Below, one piece after another: positions 26,964-38,700 of a DNA stretch of 64,000 nt (positions within the stretch are counted from its first letter, which is position 1; each line of letters begins with the position of its first letter). The position numbers and the translations under genes are program-made. Origin of the DNA: Lagopus muta (taxonomy: Eukaryota; Chordata; Aves; Galliformes; Phasianidae). The stretch covers positions 2,852,001 to 2,916,000 of the forward strand of contig NC_064447.1 of assembly GCF_023343835.1 (NCBI RefSeq), in the 5' to 3' direction. Under the pieces are notes generated by a model, which was given only the letters and a program-made list of their open reading frames with translations, made no database searches and had not been told where the DNA came from.

Positions 26964-27098
26964 GCGCATGCGCGCAGTGCGGGATTTTTAATCATTTGCG
27001 CATGCGCAGCACCGCCAGCGGCATCCTGACATGCGCCGCGCTCATGCGCACCGCGCCCGGCGCGGAGTAGGGCGACGGTTGGCGCCCCGCGCATGCGC
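26964..27098. promoter_or_regulatory. Cluster of three NRF1 sites (GCGCATGCGC)
   Basis: Three perfect NRF1 core palindromes occur at 26964-26973, 26998-27007 (inside the 12-bp palindrome 26997-27008) and 27089-27098. Several half sites (catgcgc) lie between them. NRF1 homodimers bind this motif in CpG-island promoters. Confidence 0.75.
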
Positions 27099-27267
27099 TG
27101 CGGTTGGGCGGCGGTGCTGCCCACCGTAGCGGTGGGGCGCGAGGAGCGGCGGGAGCTCGCCGTGCCGCGGCGAGGAGGTCAGCGGCGGGCCGGGCAGGGG
27201 CGGCGGGCCGTGCGGGCAGGGCCGAGCGAACCGCGCTTCAGCGGTGGCGGCGGGCGGGCGGACGGCG

Positions 27268-27283
27268 CGACGTCATGACGTCA
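27268..27283. promoter_or_regulatory. Two abutting CRE elements
   Basis: A CRE-like CGACGTCA (27268-27275) is followed directly by a perfect TGACGTCA (27276-27283). The head-to-tail pair could hold two CREB/ATF dimers or act as one extended site. Confidence 0.7.
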
Positions 27284-27366
27284 TTGAGGCGCCACCGTCG
27301 GCGCCGCGCCACCTGCCGGCGGGGAGGGGGCGGTGTCGGCCTGTGGGGCGACTGCGGTGCGGGGGG

Positions 27367-27374
27367 TGACGTCA
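27367..27374. promoter_or_regulatory. Third CRE within a 14-bp palindrome
   Basis: A perfect TGACGTCA sits inside the longer perfect palindrome GGGTGACGTCACCC (27364-27377), 84 bp after the previous CRE in the same CpG island. Confidence 0.75.
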
Positions 27375-27480
27375 CCCGGCCGGGCGGCGGGAACAGATCC
27401 GAGCGGGATGTGCGGAGCTGCGGCTGTCGGTCCCGAGTCATCGGCTCCTCTTTAACGGCCCAGTGCTGGGCTCTGTGGGA

Positions 27481-30400
27481 AGGAAGGGCGTTCACCCCCC
27501 AGCCGTCCCTCTGAGGACTCCCAGTTAGCAGTGTGAGGAGCCGTGACTTGTGCTTCCAAAAGCTCCGACCCTGCCAATAGAAATACCCTTTTTTTTTTTT
27601 TTTAATTTCTTGTTTTGATGCACAGCAAGGACTCTTCTTGAAAGCCCTTTTCTAAGCAGAATGTGTATTTTATGTAATTTTACTGCTTACTCAGTACTGT
27701 TCCCTTTACTGGAACCTCCACGGTATGTTGTTGTCAAGTCCTTTGGTTTGGGTTCTGTTTAAATCAGTAACTTTCCTGTTGATTTCAGTCCTATCAAGTA
27801 CCCGTTTCTGGAGCCCCAGCTGCGTGTGCCGCTGATTGGCGTGCTGCTGTGTTTGCATACAAGCAGAGGGCATTTGCACCTGAGCAACCGTTACTCTTTA
27901 TTTTTACGTTACTTCCCCTTTATCCTTCCTTAGGAGGTATAAAATAAAAATCTGTTCTTGGCGAAGGCTTTTATAAACTCGGGTTGGTTTCTACAGCGTC
28001 CAAAATGTAGAGGGACATTTTGTCATGTAAGTAGCGACTTAAATTAACGTGTGATGGAGTTTTTATTGGGTCTGAAGTGCTTTACCATATGTAGCAGGCA
28101 CTAGCAGGGGGAGGCAGAGACTTGAGAAGTGTGAGCACAGTACCCTGATGGGATATAAAGTAATGTAAGGGGTGGTGGCAGGCAGACGTGGACACTGGCC
28201 AGTGCTAAGGTTGCTTGTTACAACCTGTTCCTAGCTATCATTTTCTTGCTTATATAGGCTTGCAATAATTTGTCATTTCCCATGCTTCCACATCTGGTTT
28301 TGTTACCCTTTTCTGGCACAGGAAAGCAGTCAGGGGCCAGGGCTGGGGCTTGGTACCTGACTCTCAATGCCTGTTCTGCACTCAGTTGTTTTCTCCTCCT
28401 TGCTGTCCTCAGTAATAATGGGATTGTGCTTCCACAGACAAAGAGAACCTGCCCTGTGCAGTTCTGGCACTATGACTTTGTGGAGCAGTGTGTGTGATGA
28501 AGGTGCTGCTTAGCACAGAGTCCAGCAAAGAATCTTTAAAGAAATCTATGGAAATTCCAGATATTATGCTGCGGACACGCCGTGCTGCTCTCCATCAGGA
28601 ATGGGAAACATTGGGAACCTATAGGAAGATTTTTTTATTATAAGATTTGGTCTGGAAAAATCCCTAGGGATTATCTTTCTGGTGTGGCTTCCAGAGCAAA
28701 CACTACAGAAATTCTTTCCCTTTGCAGTGTTTGGACTGGCACGACCCAGAGTTTCACTACCAACCTCCACATCTTCAGGCTGCAGCTTTCAAAAAAAGGG
28801 GATGGGGCAACAAAACTTCCAGTGCCAACTTAACAGCATGAATCCCAGTGTCTTGCCAGCACTGTAATTAGCACCCTAGATCCATACACCATGGCAATTA
28901 ACTTGCTTCTGAAGACTGTGGAGATAGATAACGGTTGCTTTAGTCCTCCTGTTCTTTGTCTTCCCTTTAAATGAAGACCTGCCTTACAGGCCCAAGACCA
29001 CTCCTATGTTGATCTTGCTGCTGGAGGAAGTGGGAGCAGGTGCTCCTGCTCAGACAGGTGCCACCCATCCTGCAGCACATGCCCCATGTTTCCTGCTATG
29101 GGGGTCCCACACTGCAGGCAGGAATGCTGAGCCTGGCAGGCTGCTGCTTTCGTGGGGAGAGGAGCTGCTGCAAGATGTTGCAATTTGTGCTGTCACAGAA
29201 AAATGAAAATCGCTTGGATTGGTCTTTGCCTTACTTCCTAGTGCTGAGTAATCCCTGTAAGAGTGATTGCTCTTGTATTTGTTAGGAAGACCAAGAAATT
29301 GCTCACAACGTAGCATGGTGCTTTCCTTTTGGTGTAGTGTGGGGCCTTCTGTTAGTAAACAATTGTGGGGTCAGCCCTTGGGGATGATGTGTAGTGCTTT
29401 GGGGCAGAAGGGGAGAAGGGACAAGTGGTGTTGAGGCACACCTGGCATTGCTCTGCTCCCAGCCATCGTGACGTATTCTTGGGGACCAAAAAGGCAGGAG
29501 AACTCTTTCTGGGCAATTGAAAAGCAGTGAGCAGACAGGCCCAGGTGGTGCAGATCTGAAAGTTCAGGAGAGGTGGTGTTAGGTGGTTGGGTTGCTGCTA
29601 GAATTGCTTTCAGTTGGTGAGAGAAGCTGCTCTGGAAGGTGGGAGGGTAACAGATATATTGCCTGGTTTTTTCCTAGAAGGATTCTGAGGCTGAACTAAG
29701 TAATTGCAAACATGTCAGTGTTTGAAGTGTCCTTATTGAAGTGGTTGAAATGATTGTGGAGTTCTTTGGAGATGTCCATCATTGTATGTTTTTGTCTCAG
29801 TGGGATGGTTTGAATTCGTCAGCAAACCATGAAAGAAAGAGCAAATTAATACAGTTTACATAGAAATCCTTTGTGAAGGTTCAGGGAATACTGATGGGGA
29901 TGGGGAGGGACCAGGAGGGATTCTCCTGGGAAATGAGACAATAGAAGGACTCCTATTTTAGAGAACTGAGTCTGGAAGATGTGATACGTATTACTTAATA
30001 AAGTATTAAGTGGTCTAAAGAGAGTAGATTTGGAGCTTCTGTGCTGCTTGTCTCATCAACAGACAGTCAATGAAGTAAGAAGGGAAAGAGACCTGATGTA
30101 AGAGTGTTGCTTTCTCTGGGAGCTCGTTCAGCAGATGCCTGTGGCCATAAAAACTGCAGGATCAGAAAGGCTGAGCGTGCTGTGTGGATGGACGATGATG
30201 ACACTGAACACTGGGGGATGTTTTAAGAATGAGATGTTGCCATTCTGGTTTTCAAGAAAGTTTCTAGGAAACAAAATGAGTCCCAAATGGGAAAGGCTAT
30301 GACAGGCTGTTTGAAGGATCGTAGGATAACTCGGGCTGGAGGTGACCTCAGGAGGTCTCTGGTCCAAGCTTCTGCTCGCCCACCCGTGGCTGTGAGCAGT

Positions 30401-32688
30401 TGCTCAGGGCTCTGTCCATCCTATCTGACCCGTTCTGCCTGCTGGGCTCTCAGCACGTGGCACTGGGGCAGTGGTGCTGGGCTGAGCAGACCTGAGCGAC
30501 GTGTGCAGGTCTCCTCCTTACTTACACAGGTCAATGCCATTGTCAAAACACAGCACCATTGGAACGTGTCATTTCCTTCTCCCTCCTGTCACACCCTGGA
30601 ACTGTGATCAAGAAGAGCAATCAGTGCAGTGTACACTAAATCTCACCTTCTCCTTTCGTTTGTCAGGTTCCATCTTCCATTCTTATTGATCTTGCTTTGT
30701 TCTGATCTGATGACCCTCATTTACGTGACAGGCACAACTGGGCTGAAGATTTGGCATCTAAGTAGATTGGTAAGTGCCAGCATTTATTTTATTTGACCAG
30801 CTTCTGTGACTTGTAGAGTCCTAAATCCTTCCAAAGTGAATTGAAAGCTATACTGAGAGCAATTATTTTCAAAGCCATTACTTTTCCAGCTCTACAAACT
30901 CGTGCCAAAACTGGCTGTCAGGTCACACCGACAGTAGCAGCATCGGAAACACTGAGATGCAGAGCAGGAGCCTGGGCATGCAGGTCTGGAAAGGGAAGAA
31001 TAAGACATAAATTGTTCGTTAGTTTTGCATTGTTTCTGTGTTTGACATGGTCTTCATGGGGCACTGAACACTGATTGCAAACACAAAAGTGCAGATCTGT
31101 TTCAAAATTTACTGTCAGGCACTGGCCGTAAATAAGCTGACAGTACAAGTGTGTCTGTGAGAAGTATTTAAGGCCGTGGAGGATGTGAGATTCTATTTTT
31201 CTGCACACGCTGTCTCCTACTTAGAAGAAAAAGGTTAATTTACAGCAATAACTGCACCAAGATTCTGTCCAGGAAAATGAAATTTATGAACTGGCTACAT
31301 AAAACTTCAGTTTCTCTCTGGCAGGAAATGACTCCAAGATTCACAGCAAAATCCTCTGCTCGTTCAGGAGGCTGTGTCTAAAATAAATAAATCCATTAAC
31401 ATCTGTAATTGCTTATAGGAAAGGCTGACCCATGAAAGTGTGTAACCAGCATTCCTCAGCCTTGCCTGTCTGCAGCCAAACCATTTGAGAAAACAATCTT
31501 GCCTGTGTTTTTCCTCCTCTTTGAGTCTTTCGGTGCCCAGAGCTTTGCTGGAGAAACTGAGCTACAGTTGCTGCCATTCCAAGTGAAACACTCTGTTAGA
31601 AAGAATTAGGTTTGGGGAGCAGTATAAAACCACTGGTAAAATAGCCAGAACTGTAGTGAGCTTAGGACTGGGAAGAAGAGGACAATCAAAATGTCTAAGA
31701 ATAGAGATCTAGTTTTAATGTTGCCTGGGGATTGATGACATTTCCATCTGGATATTACAGCTAGTGCTCTTCCAAGTAATTCATAGCTAGTATAGCTATT
31801 TTACTGTAGCTGAAAAAGATGAAGAAACCCTGCAATATCATTTGTTTAGTCTGTTTACCTTGTGTGTTTGACAGCAGTCTGTGTGACATGGTTAGTGCTG
31901 TAGTTTACTGTGTACTCACTGGAGGAGTTGAGTGTTAGCAGGGGAGCTGGAGCTGAACGTGAGCAGGGCATGGGGGCCAGAAAAGATGAACGTGCCAGAT
32001 GGAGTTTTTCTAAGACTTGTCCTTGAAACCCTCTTGAAATGCAAGAAATTCCCTTTATTTACTTCTCAGAAAGAAGTGAGGCTCTCCCTGTTAAAGGTGC
32101 ACTGTCACAAGTGTAAGTATGAATTTATTTTTAAGAAGAAGCCCCTGGGCAGAAGCTCACCCAGTATCAGATGCATGCTTTCAAAGCTTTCCTCTTCTCT
32201 CCTCATGTGGCTTGTGTTGGCTGTAGTACAGCTGTAGTGGTTTGAATCAGTACATGCTTGTCCTATTATTATTTTGGACAAATTTGGTTCTCCCCTGCCC
32301 TTTCACATCCTGCATGTGTATATGACACCCCACATAACCCCCTTGTGTATTTCTTTGTTTCAGGGCTTTCCTAGGTGTCTTTCTGAAGCCCTGTAGCATA
32401 CCAACAAGAACCTGTGCGTGCTCTGCACAAACTGCAGTGTTTACTTTATGGTCTAGAGACATCTGAAGAGGCAGATTGTCAGTGCAGTATATGTGAAGGC
32501 AAGTGGGGTCTGTGAAGAGAGAATATGGCTGCAAATTAAGTGTGGAAGAAAGAACTGTGGAAACGATGAGGAAATGCCCACTGCTTTGACCTCAGTGAAT
32601 TCTGGATGTCGGAGCTCCCTGAGGGGATGGAAAAGGTCATGTAGGATGCACACCTGAGCTGATTCTGCTGTCTTCTGCTGTCCTTCAG
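27481..32688 (+). other. SLX4: Probable SLX4 first intron / 5' region
   Basis: This lies between the CpG island and the first recognisable SLX4 coding exon. It must contain or end an untranslated first exon, which I could not place. A 15-base T run lies at 27589-27603 and one CR1 fragment near 30.3 kb. No other gene is recognised. Confidence 0.5.
30308..30425 (-). mobile_element. CR1 LINE fragment, antisense
   Basis: The segment reads as the reverse complement of the CR1 3' region (aactcgggctggaggtgacctc and following bases about a group of birds' typical 'ggtccaa' and 'gctcagggctctgtcc' blocks). It is a short, diverged, 5'-truncated copy in the SLX4 5' intron. Boundaries are approximate. 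Confidence 0.7.
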
Positions 32689-32735
32689 TCCACACAGTGT
32701 CATTAGGAAGCAGCGTTACTGGAACCTGCAGGCCA

Positions 32736-35700
32736 ATGGATGAACAGGACAATGATTTTAAAGAGTTGTGGGCAAATCTTTTGGGTAAAGGGAAGAAAAA
32801 ATCTGGGGATACTGAGGCAGCAAAGAGGGCTCAGAAAAGATCAAAGAATACTGCAGCAAAAAGCAGAGTAAGAAGAGGCAAAGCTGCTGCTAAGAGCCAA
32901 AACCATCACCTCTTTCCATCTGCAAAGCAAAAAAGCTTGCTTCAGGATTTGGGTCCTAGGATACAAACACTGGGGCACAAAGCAGACAGTGACACTGTGG
33001 CCTGCAGTAGTGGTGACACTTCAGAAGGGGATGGAAGCAGAAGCCCTTTCCCTGCCAGCCAGCTGAGTTCCACAGCCAGTGACTGTAGCCAGGGGACTCT
33101 GACAGGTGAGTCAACCAAAACAGAAAATACACTAACTGATAAGGGTGGAGCTCTTCACCTGGAGAAGACGATTAGCAGCACTGTTGAAGGAGTTTCCATC
33201 TGCACTTAGTTACGTAGGCTTATCTAGGCGTTTAACCCAACAGTGTGCTATGTATAGATGATGTAAAATGCTTCATCTTTTCTCAGATGTGGTGTTATCA
33301 CAAAGGAATCTATTAGGAAGTCATGATTCAGTGATTTTCACAGTGTCACGCCTGTGGAGGTCAGAGCAAAGAACATCAGGAGCCATCAGGACATTGTGCA
33401 TTGGGAAGAACGGGGCTTTAGGGCTGTGTTACCTGTTCTTCTCACTAATGACCCTAATGACCTTCAGACAAGGTTTTTCTTAATATTCCTCTCTGAAGGG
33501 GATGGAGAGGTATTTGAACTGCATTGCAGCAGGAAAGCTTGATACTGTTACTGTGGTTATCAATCACAGAGTCACATAATACATTGAACATGAACACATT
33601 GTTCAGTTCTCTGTCTAAGAATAAGTGTTGCAAAGCTGAGCCTGGCTTAGCCTGGCTTCCCATCAGCTCTCTGGGCAGCTCAGGGATGTGTTTAAGACTG
33701 ACTGGTAAAGCTCTGCTGTTTCTTTCCCCTTCCAGTAAATAGTCGGAGTGGTTGCTCCCAAACAACGTTATCTTTCCATCCTGCTACACAGCCAGGGACC
33801 TGTTCCTCACCCACCTCAAAGATTCCACCTCTCACAGGCTCCAAGGTGCGGGTGGCAGAGCTGGTAGTGGAGAGAATGCAGCAGTTCAAGAGAGTGGCAC
33901 CTGATCAGCTAAAACACAGCACAGATTGTAGCTTGCCAAAGTCCTTAACCAGCGGAGATTTTGCTGGTGAAAGCCAAGAGCAGAACTCAGCAGAGAATGG
34001 TAAGTTTGTCCTCCTTGCTTTTGTACGTGCAGAAAGAGTGCTGTGGGTTGGTTAGAATGGTTGCCTGAGAAGGAACCCAAGATTCCTGGGCTTTGTTCCC
34101 AGCTAGCCCAGTGGCTCATTGCACATGCAGTGCTCCAGATCTCTTAGAAAACTTGCTTTCTCAGTCGTTAAAGGACTGTCCATTCCTTTCTCCCAGCTCC
34201 TTCCTGAGCCTGAATTAATTTCATGTTAGATTCTGGAGCGCTAGTTGATTTCTTGGAAGCAGGTTGAAGTTCTGACGGGATCAGTCCACTGTGTCATCCT
34301 TCCCTCGAGAAGTGAATATGACTCACAGAATGACCCCATCATTGGTAGCCCACCAAGAGCTCTTCAGAGCTAGTATGTTCTGTGCAGATGAACTGAATTC
34401 ACAGAAATTTTGCTCTGCTTTCACTCGTTTCTTTGTTTATTTATTTTATATCAAGGCCCTCTTTCTGCATCAACACGAAATCTGTGTGGTTATGTATAAG
34501 ACCCCAATTCTTCGTAGCAACTTTAGCTAAAGCTTACCTGCCTTGGCAGTGTGATGTGCTATGAATGCCACCTGCTGCTCCCAGAGTAAAGTAGTTCTGT
34601 GTTATTGAAGGAGTGCGTTTTGTACATTACCTTGTGAGAAAAAAGATGTGAAGGTACAGGAGGAAGATTGTAGAGCTGACTTCTGTGTGTCTGGTTTAGT
34701 AATGACAAGTGTAATAACTCCCTGCCTTTCATACAGGGTTCTTCATTCTCTGTCTTAGCTTATCATGTTTCCTTTCTTTTGCCAGATCTCTGTGATCTTC
34801 AGTGCATGCAGCATGACGGTGCTCTGGCTTTGGCCCTTCAGCAGGAAACACAGAAGGATTCCCTGGAAAGCCTGGAGGATGCAGGTTTGTTCTTCTGTCA
34901 GATCTGCCAGAAGGATCTCTCAGCTATGAACTCAACGCGACGAGAGCAGCATGTTAACAGGTGAGGGACCAGCAGCATGAGTCCTTTCTGCATCTTCTCC
35001 CTGCTCAGCCAGCTTAGCCATTACAGAACATGGTAATCTGAGAGGTGACACTGACCTTTATGGCTTGAATTAGCAAGTTGCTTTGATCTCAAAGCAGAAG
35101 CTGATTGTCTTGCCCTGCAGGGCTTCTGCAGAAACGTGTTAAGGCAAATGCTGCTTTTATCAGTAGTGCCTTGGAGGGGCTGTGATTGTGAAGTGGCTAG
35201 CAGAAGTAATGAGGAGCTGTTATTGCAGGCCTGCCAATCTCAGTCCACAAAGTGATATTTTGCTCTATTTTGCTAAAAATGGTTTTCATAAGGTCATTTA
35301 ACGTGTCAGTGCACACCTGAGTTGTTTGCTGAGGGAAAAGTATTCAGAAAGAGGGGAAGTTGCATTACAGCATTTGTCATTGAGAGTGGAGAGGAGAAGA
35401 GAAGGCCTTATCAGAATGGTGAGCAACTAAGCTGAAATCAGTGCCCTTAATTGAGCAGTTTCCTTACTTGTAAATATCAAATAGTGTTAATACATGATGT
35501 GCAGATGGCTTCTTGTAGATTAGCAGCCTGTTGAGGAGGTATCAGAAACAGCACACTTGAACAATTGTATTGTCTTAATGTCAGCACTTTAAGAGGCTGA
35601 AGAGTGATTTGATCTGCCCAGTTCTACAGCTTGTTTTTGAGCAGCTCACATTCACTTGCACTGTCTACAGCTGCATTTTTGGAGGTGCTGCTGCTGTTTC

Positions 35701-38700
35701 TGTCTTCAGATACTTGTTGGGAATGCAGATGCGCTAAAGCAGTGCCAGTGTCAGGAATAGCTTTGAGAATTGTCTTTCTGAGCTGTTAAACGTGGTCATA
35801 CAATGAGATTACAGGGTTATTGGCTGCAGATTTTTTGATGGCAGTCTTCATCATAAGACGTAAAGCTGCAGATGGATGGATGTCTTGGCAAACTGGTAAT
35901 CACCAGTCCTAGGACATCAAGAGTGGTCTGTTATACAGCCCCTTGTCTGCAGGTTCTGTACTTTATGTCCTAATCAGGGAGTGATTTTTATAGCATGCTT
36001 TGTAACACAAACAGGTACTGCGTATCTCTTTGGAGAGGAGGGAAAAAGAACCTGTAACTTTTCCACAGTCTTCCACATACCAGAAATTATTAGCAGTTAA
36101 TTGTCCAGTACTCTAGAGTGCAGCATTCATTTCAACCACTCTGCTTTTCTGTGGCAAAAAAGCTGCCATTGTCAAGAGAGATGTCTGCCTTGAAGGTGGC
36201 TTGCTTTCTCAGCACTGTATGAGGTCATGCCTGCAGAAGTGATCAGTGACAAGAAATAGCCACATTTGGGGTGAGGAGGACTTACTGCCTCTCTGGTAGG
36301 GTGATTCCACTTTTAATGGTGGTTTATAAATTAGCTGGAATGTTAGAATGGATGCAGAAAGAGGGATTAGATGACGGACACACAGTACAGTTTTAGAAGT
36401 TGATTGCTTGCACTTGCTCCTGAGCAGCATATTGTTAATGTGCCTCTGAGGCTGTGACGTTCAGCTCTCTGTTACATCACAGCCATCACAGCAGCAGGCA
36501 CATCATTTTGTTAGGGGATGTTTCCTTGGCTGTTAAAGCTGTGAGATGGTTGTACTTCCTTGTCTTCAGCAGGGCTTAAACAGTAGTGTGGATAGTTGTA
36601 AAGCTTTGCTGTCGTCTCACAGGTGTCTGGATGAGATGGAAGAAGCACAGACGTCATCCTCCAGCAAACCAGCAGTCCCTGAATGTCCCATCTGTGGGAA
36701 GCAATTCCAAACCCCCCAAAGCCGAGTCAGTCACTTGAAACGCTGTGCTGTTGAGATGGATGTTCCTCCTCAGATGCTTCTTCAGGCAGTGCAGATGCAG
36801 GTGTCCACGCTTGGTGAGGCACCTCTTCAATTTCCCAGGTATGTGGTGAAAATAGAATCCTAGAATGGCCTGGGTTGCAAAGGAGCACAGTGCTCATCCA
36901 GCTCCAAGCCCTGCTGTGTGCAGGTCGCCAACCAGCAGCCCAGGCTGCCCAGAGCCACATCCAGCCTGGCCTTGAATGCCTGCAGGGATGGGGCATCCAC
37001 AGCCTCCTTGGGCAACCTGTTCCAGTGCCTCACCACCCTCTGAATGAAAAACTTCCTGCTAATATCCAACCTAAACCTGTCCTGTCTTAGTTTAAAAGCA
37101 GTGAGATGCAAAGTGTTCCTTTGTCCTGAGAGACATTGACCTTGCAGTCTTTGGAAAGAACTGTAGAAGCAAGGCAGGCTCATGTGGGCCCAAGTCCCAA
37201 GAGGGTGCTGCTGCACAGCAGACTGGGAGTGCTTTTTTTTTCTTTCTCTTCTTTTTGCGAGTTTGTTTTCATCCTGCTTCAACTTTGTTTAATTGTTGCC
37301 TTTTCATACATATTTTAAAGTGTTCAGGATAGAGATCACAGGTGTTTAAAAAACACACGAAACTTCAGTCACTGTTGTGGTCTCATGCTTACCTTCTCAA
37401 AGTAGGGTTTTCTCAAGGTTCTGTAGGTAATAAGGAATCTAATCTCTGCTGGGAAAGAAGGCACTCCAGATAGTTTCTCATTATCCCAGAGATGGGGATC
37501 ACTCTGATGAAGTAGAGCAGCTTCTCTGAAGTGCTTGGCATTTCTTGTCTCTGACTCAGTCATGCTAAATTGAGCTTCCTGCTGCATTCTTCCATTTCAG
37601 CAATCAACCAAGCAGGTCAAAGCGAAAAGTCTCCTCCAAAGAGGACTCGAAGAACAAGCAGAAGAGGGCAAAAATGGAGACTAAGGATGAAGATTTGCTG
37701 GTTGCTATGGCGATGTCACGCTCTCTGTTGGAGCAAGAAAAGCAGGAACAAGCAAAATCAGTTACAAATGTGAAACCAGTGACTGCTTTGCCAATCAGAT
37801 GGAAGCCAGGATCAGGTATGTATTAAAGTGAATTAATGTCAAAGACTGTTATGGAAGGAATGATGTAACTCAGCCTGCTTTTCACTTTCCTGTTGGATAC
37901 AGGAGGGATGACAGCCCTGTTCATATTTTATTTAATCTGTAAGAGCTTCAGCAGTATGTAGAATCCACACACAACCAAGAAGGACTGCGTCATCTCTGTT
38001 GGTTTTAGAGAAATCTCTTATGAATCTCGTGCTTCTCTTTTTTTTCACTGATTGTTTTGAATCTGTAGAATATTGTTAAGATGAGCTATTGTATTTTTGT
38101 AAGCTGTGGAAGTAAAAAGAAATAACTCAAAAATAACATTGTTGTTTCTCATGCAGTAGATTTTTCTCATATTCATCCTACTGCAGCCTTGATTGATGCA
38201 GTTTCTCTCTGTGTTTTCTTCCCAGAGCAGACATTATGTGTCTTACATGCTGTTGAGCCTGTGCTTTGCTATTTCAGCATACAACAAGGGTTTAGAAAGG
38301 AAGACAGCTGGTCAGTGGAGAGTCCTGAGTGCTGCATAGAGAACTTCACTCTTAGTGACCTCAGATCTCCTCCTGCCAGTTGGATTAGGGGCTGGGCACT
38401 AGTAAGAGACAGGTAGTAAAACACAGGATTGCCAAACAGCAGCTGTGCTGTGGTTGTGTGGGCTGTGATTTGATACTATCAGTGACCATGACGCACACAC
38501 ATATGCACTAAAAGAGTCCTTCATAGATTTGCTTGGCTGTTTTCTTTCCCTCTCTTTTTAGTGCAGCTCTGGGATCTATCGAAACCTGTTTATATAGGCA
38601 CCATGCTGTGGGCCTGGGAGGTGCACTGCAGGAATATCAGCTGTAATGGTCAGATTTTGTAGAGATGTGGCATCTTTAAGCATACAGCAGAGCTGTGCAA

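Larger units (their letters stand above)
26860..27480 (+). promoter_or_regulatory. SLX4: CpG-island promoter, probably of SLX4
   Basis: A sharp GC- and CpG-rich block about 5.3 kb upstream of the first recognisable SLX4 coding exon, without a TATA box. It carries three NRF1 palindromes and three CRE-type sites, typical of housekeeping promoters. Assignment to SLX4 rests on being the only island between TRAP1 and SLX4. It could also drive a divergent noncoding transcript. The untranslated first exon could not be placed. Confidence 0.7.

Noticed and set aside
26678-27124. 148-codon - strand frame as a divergent gene at the SLX4 island
   Set aside because: No similarity to any protein. The GC-rich half is compositional and the rest reads into ordinary intergenic sequence.
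29993-30011. Perfect 8-bp inverted repeat with a 3-nt loop (acttaata/tattaagt)
   Set aside because: Short AT-rich palindromes are expected by chance in an intron of this size, and nothing else marks it as an element end.
31932-32237. 101-codon + strand frame just upstream of the first SLX4 coding exon
   Set aside because: It does not resemble the human SLX4 N-terminus, has no matching donor in phase, and ends well before the acceptor at 32688.
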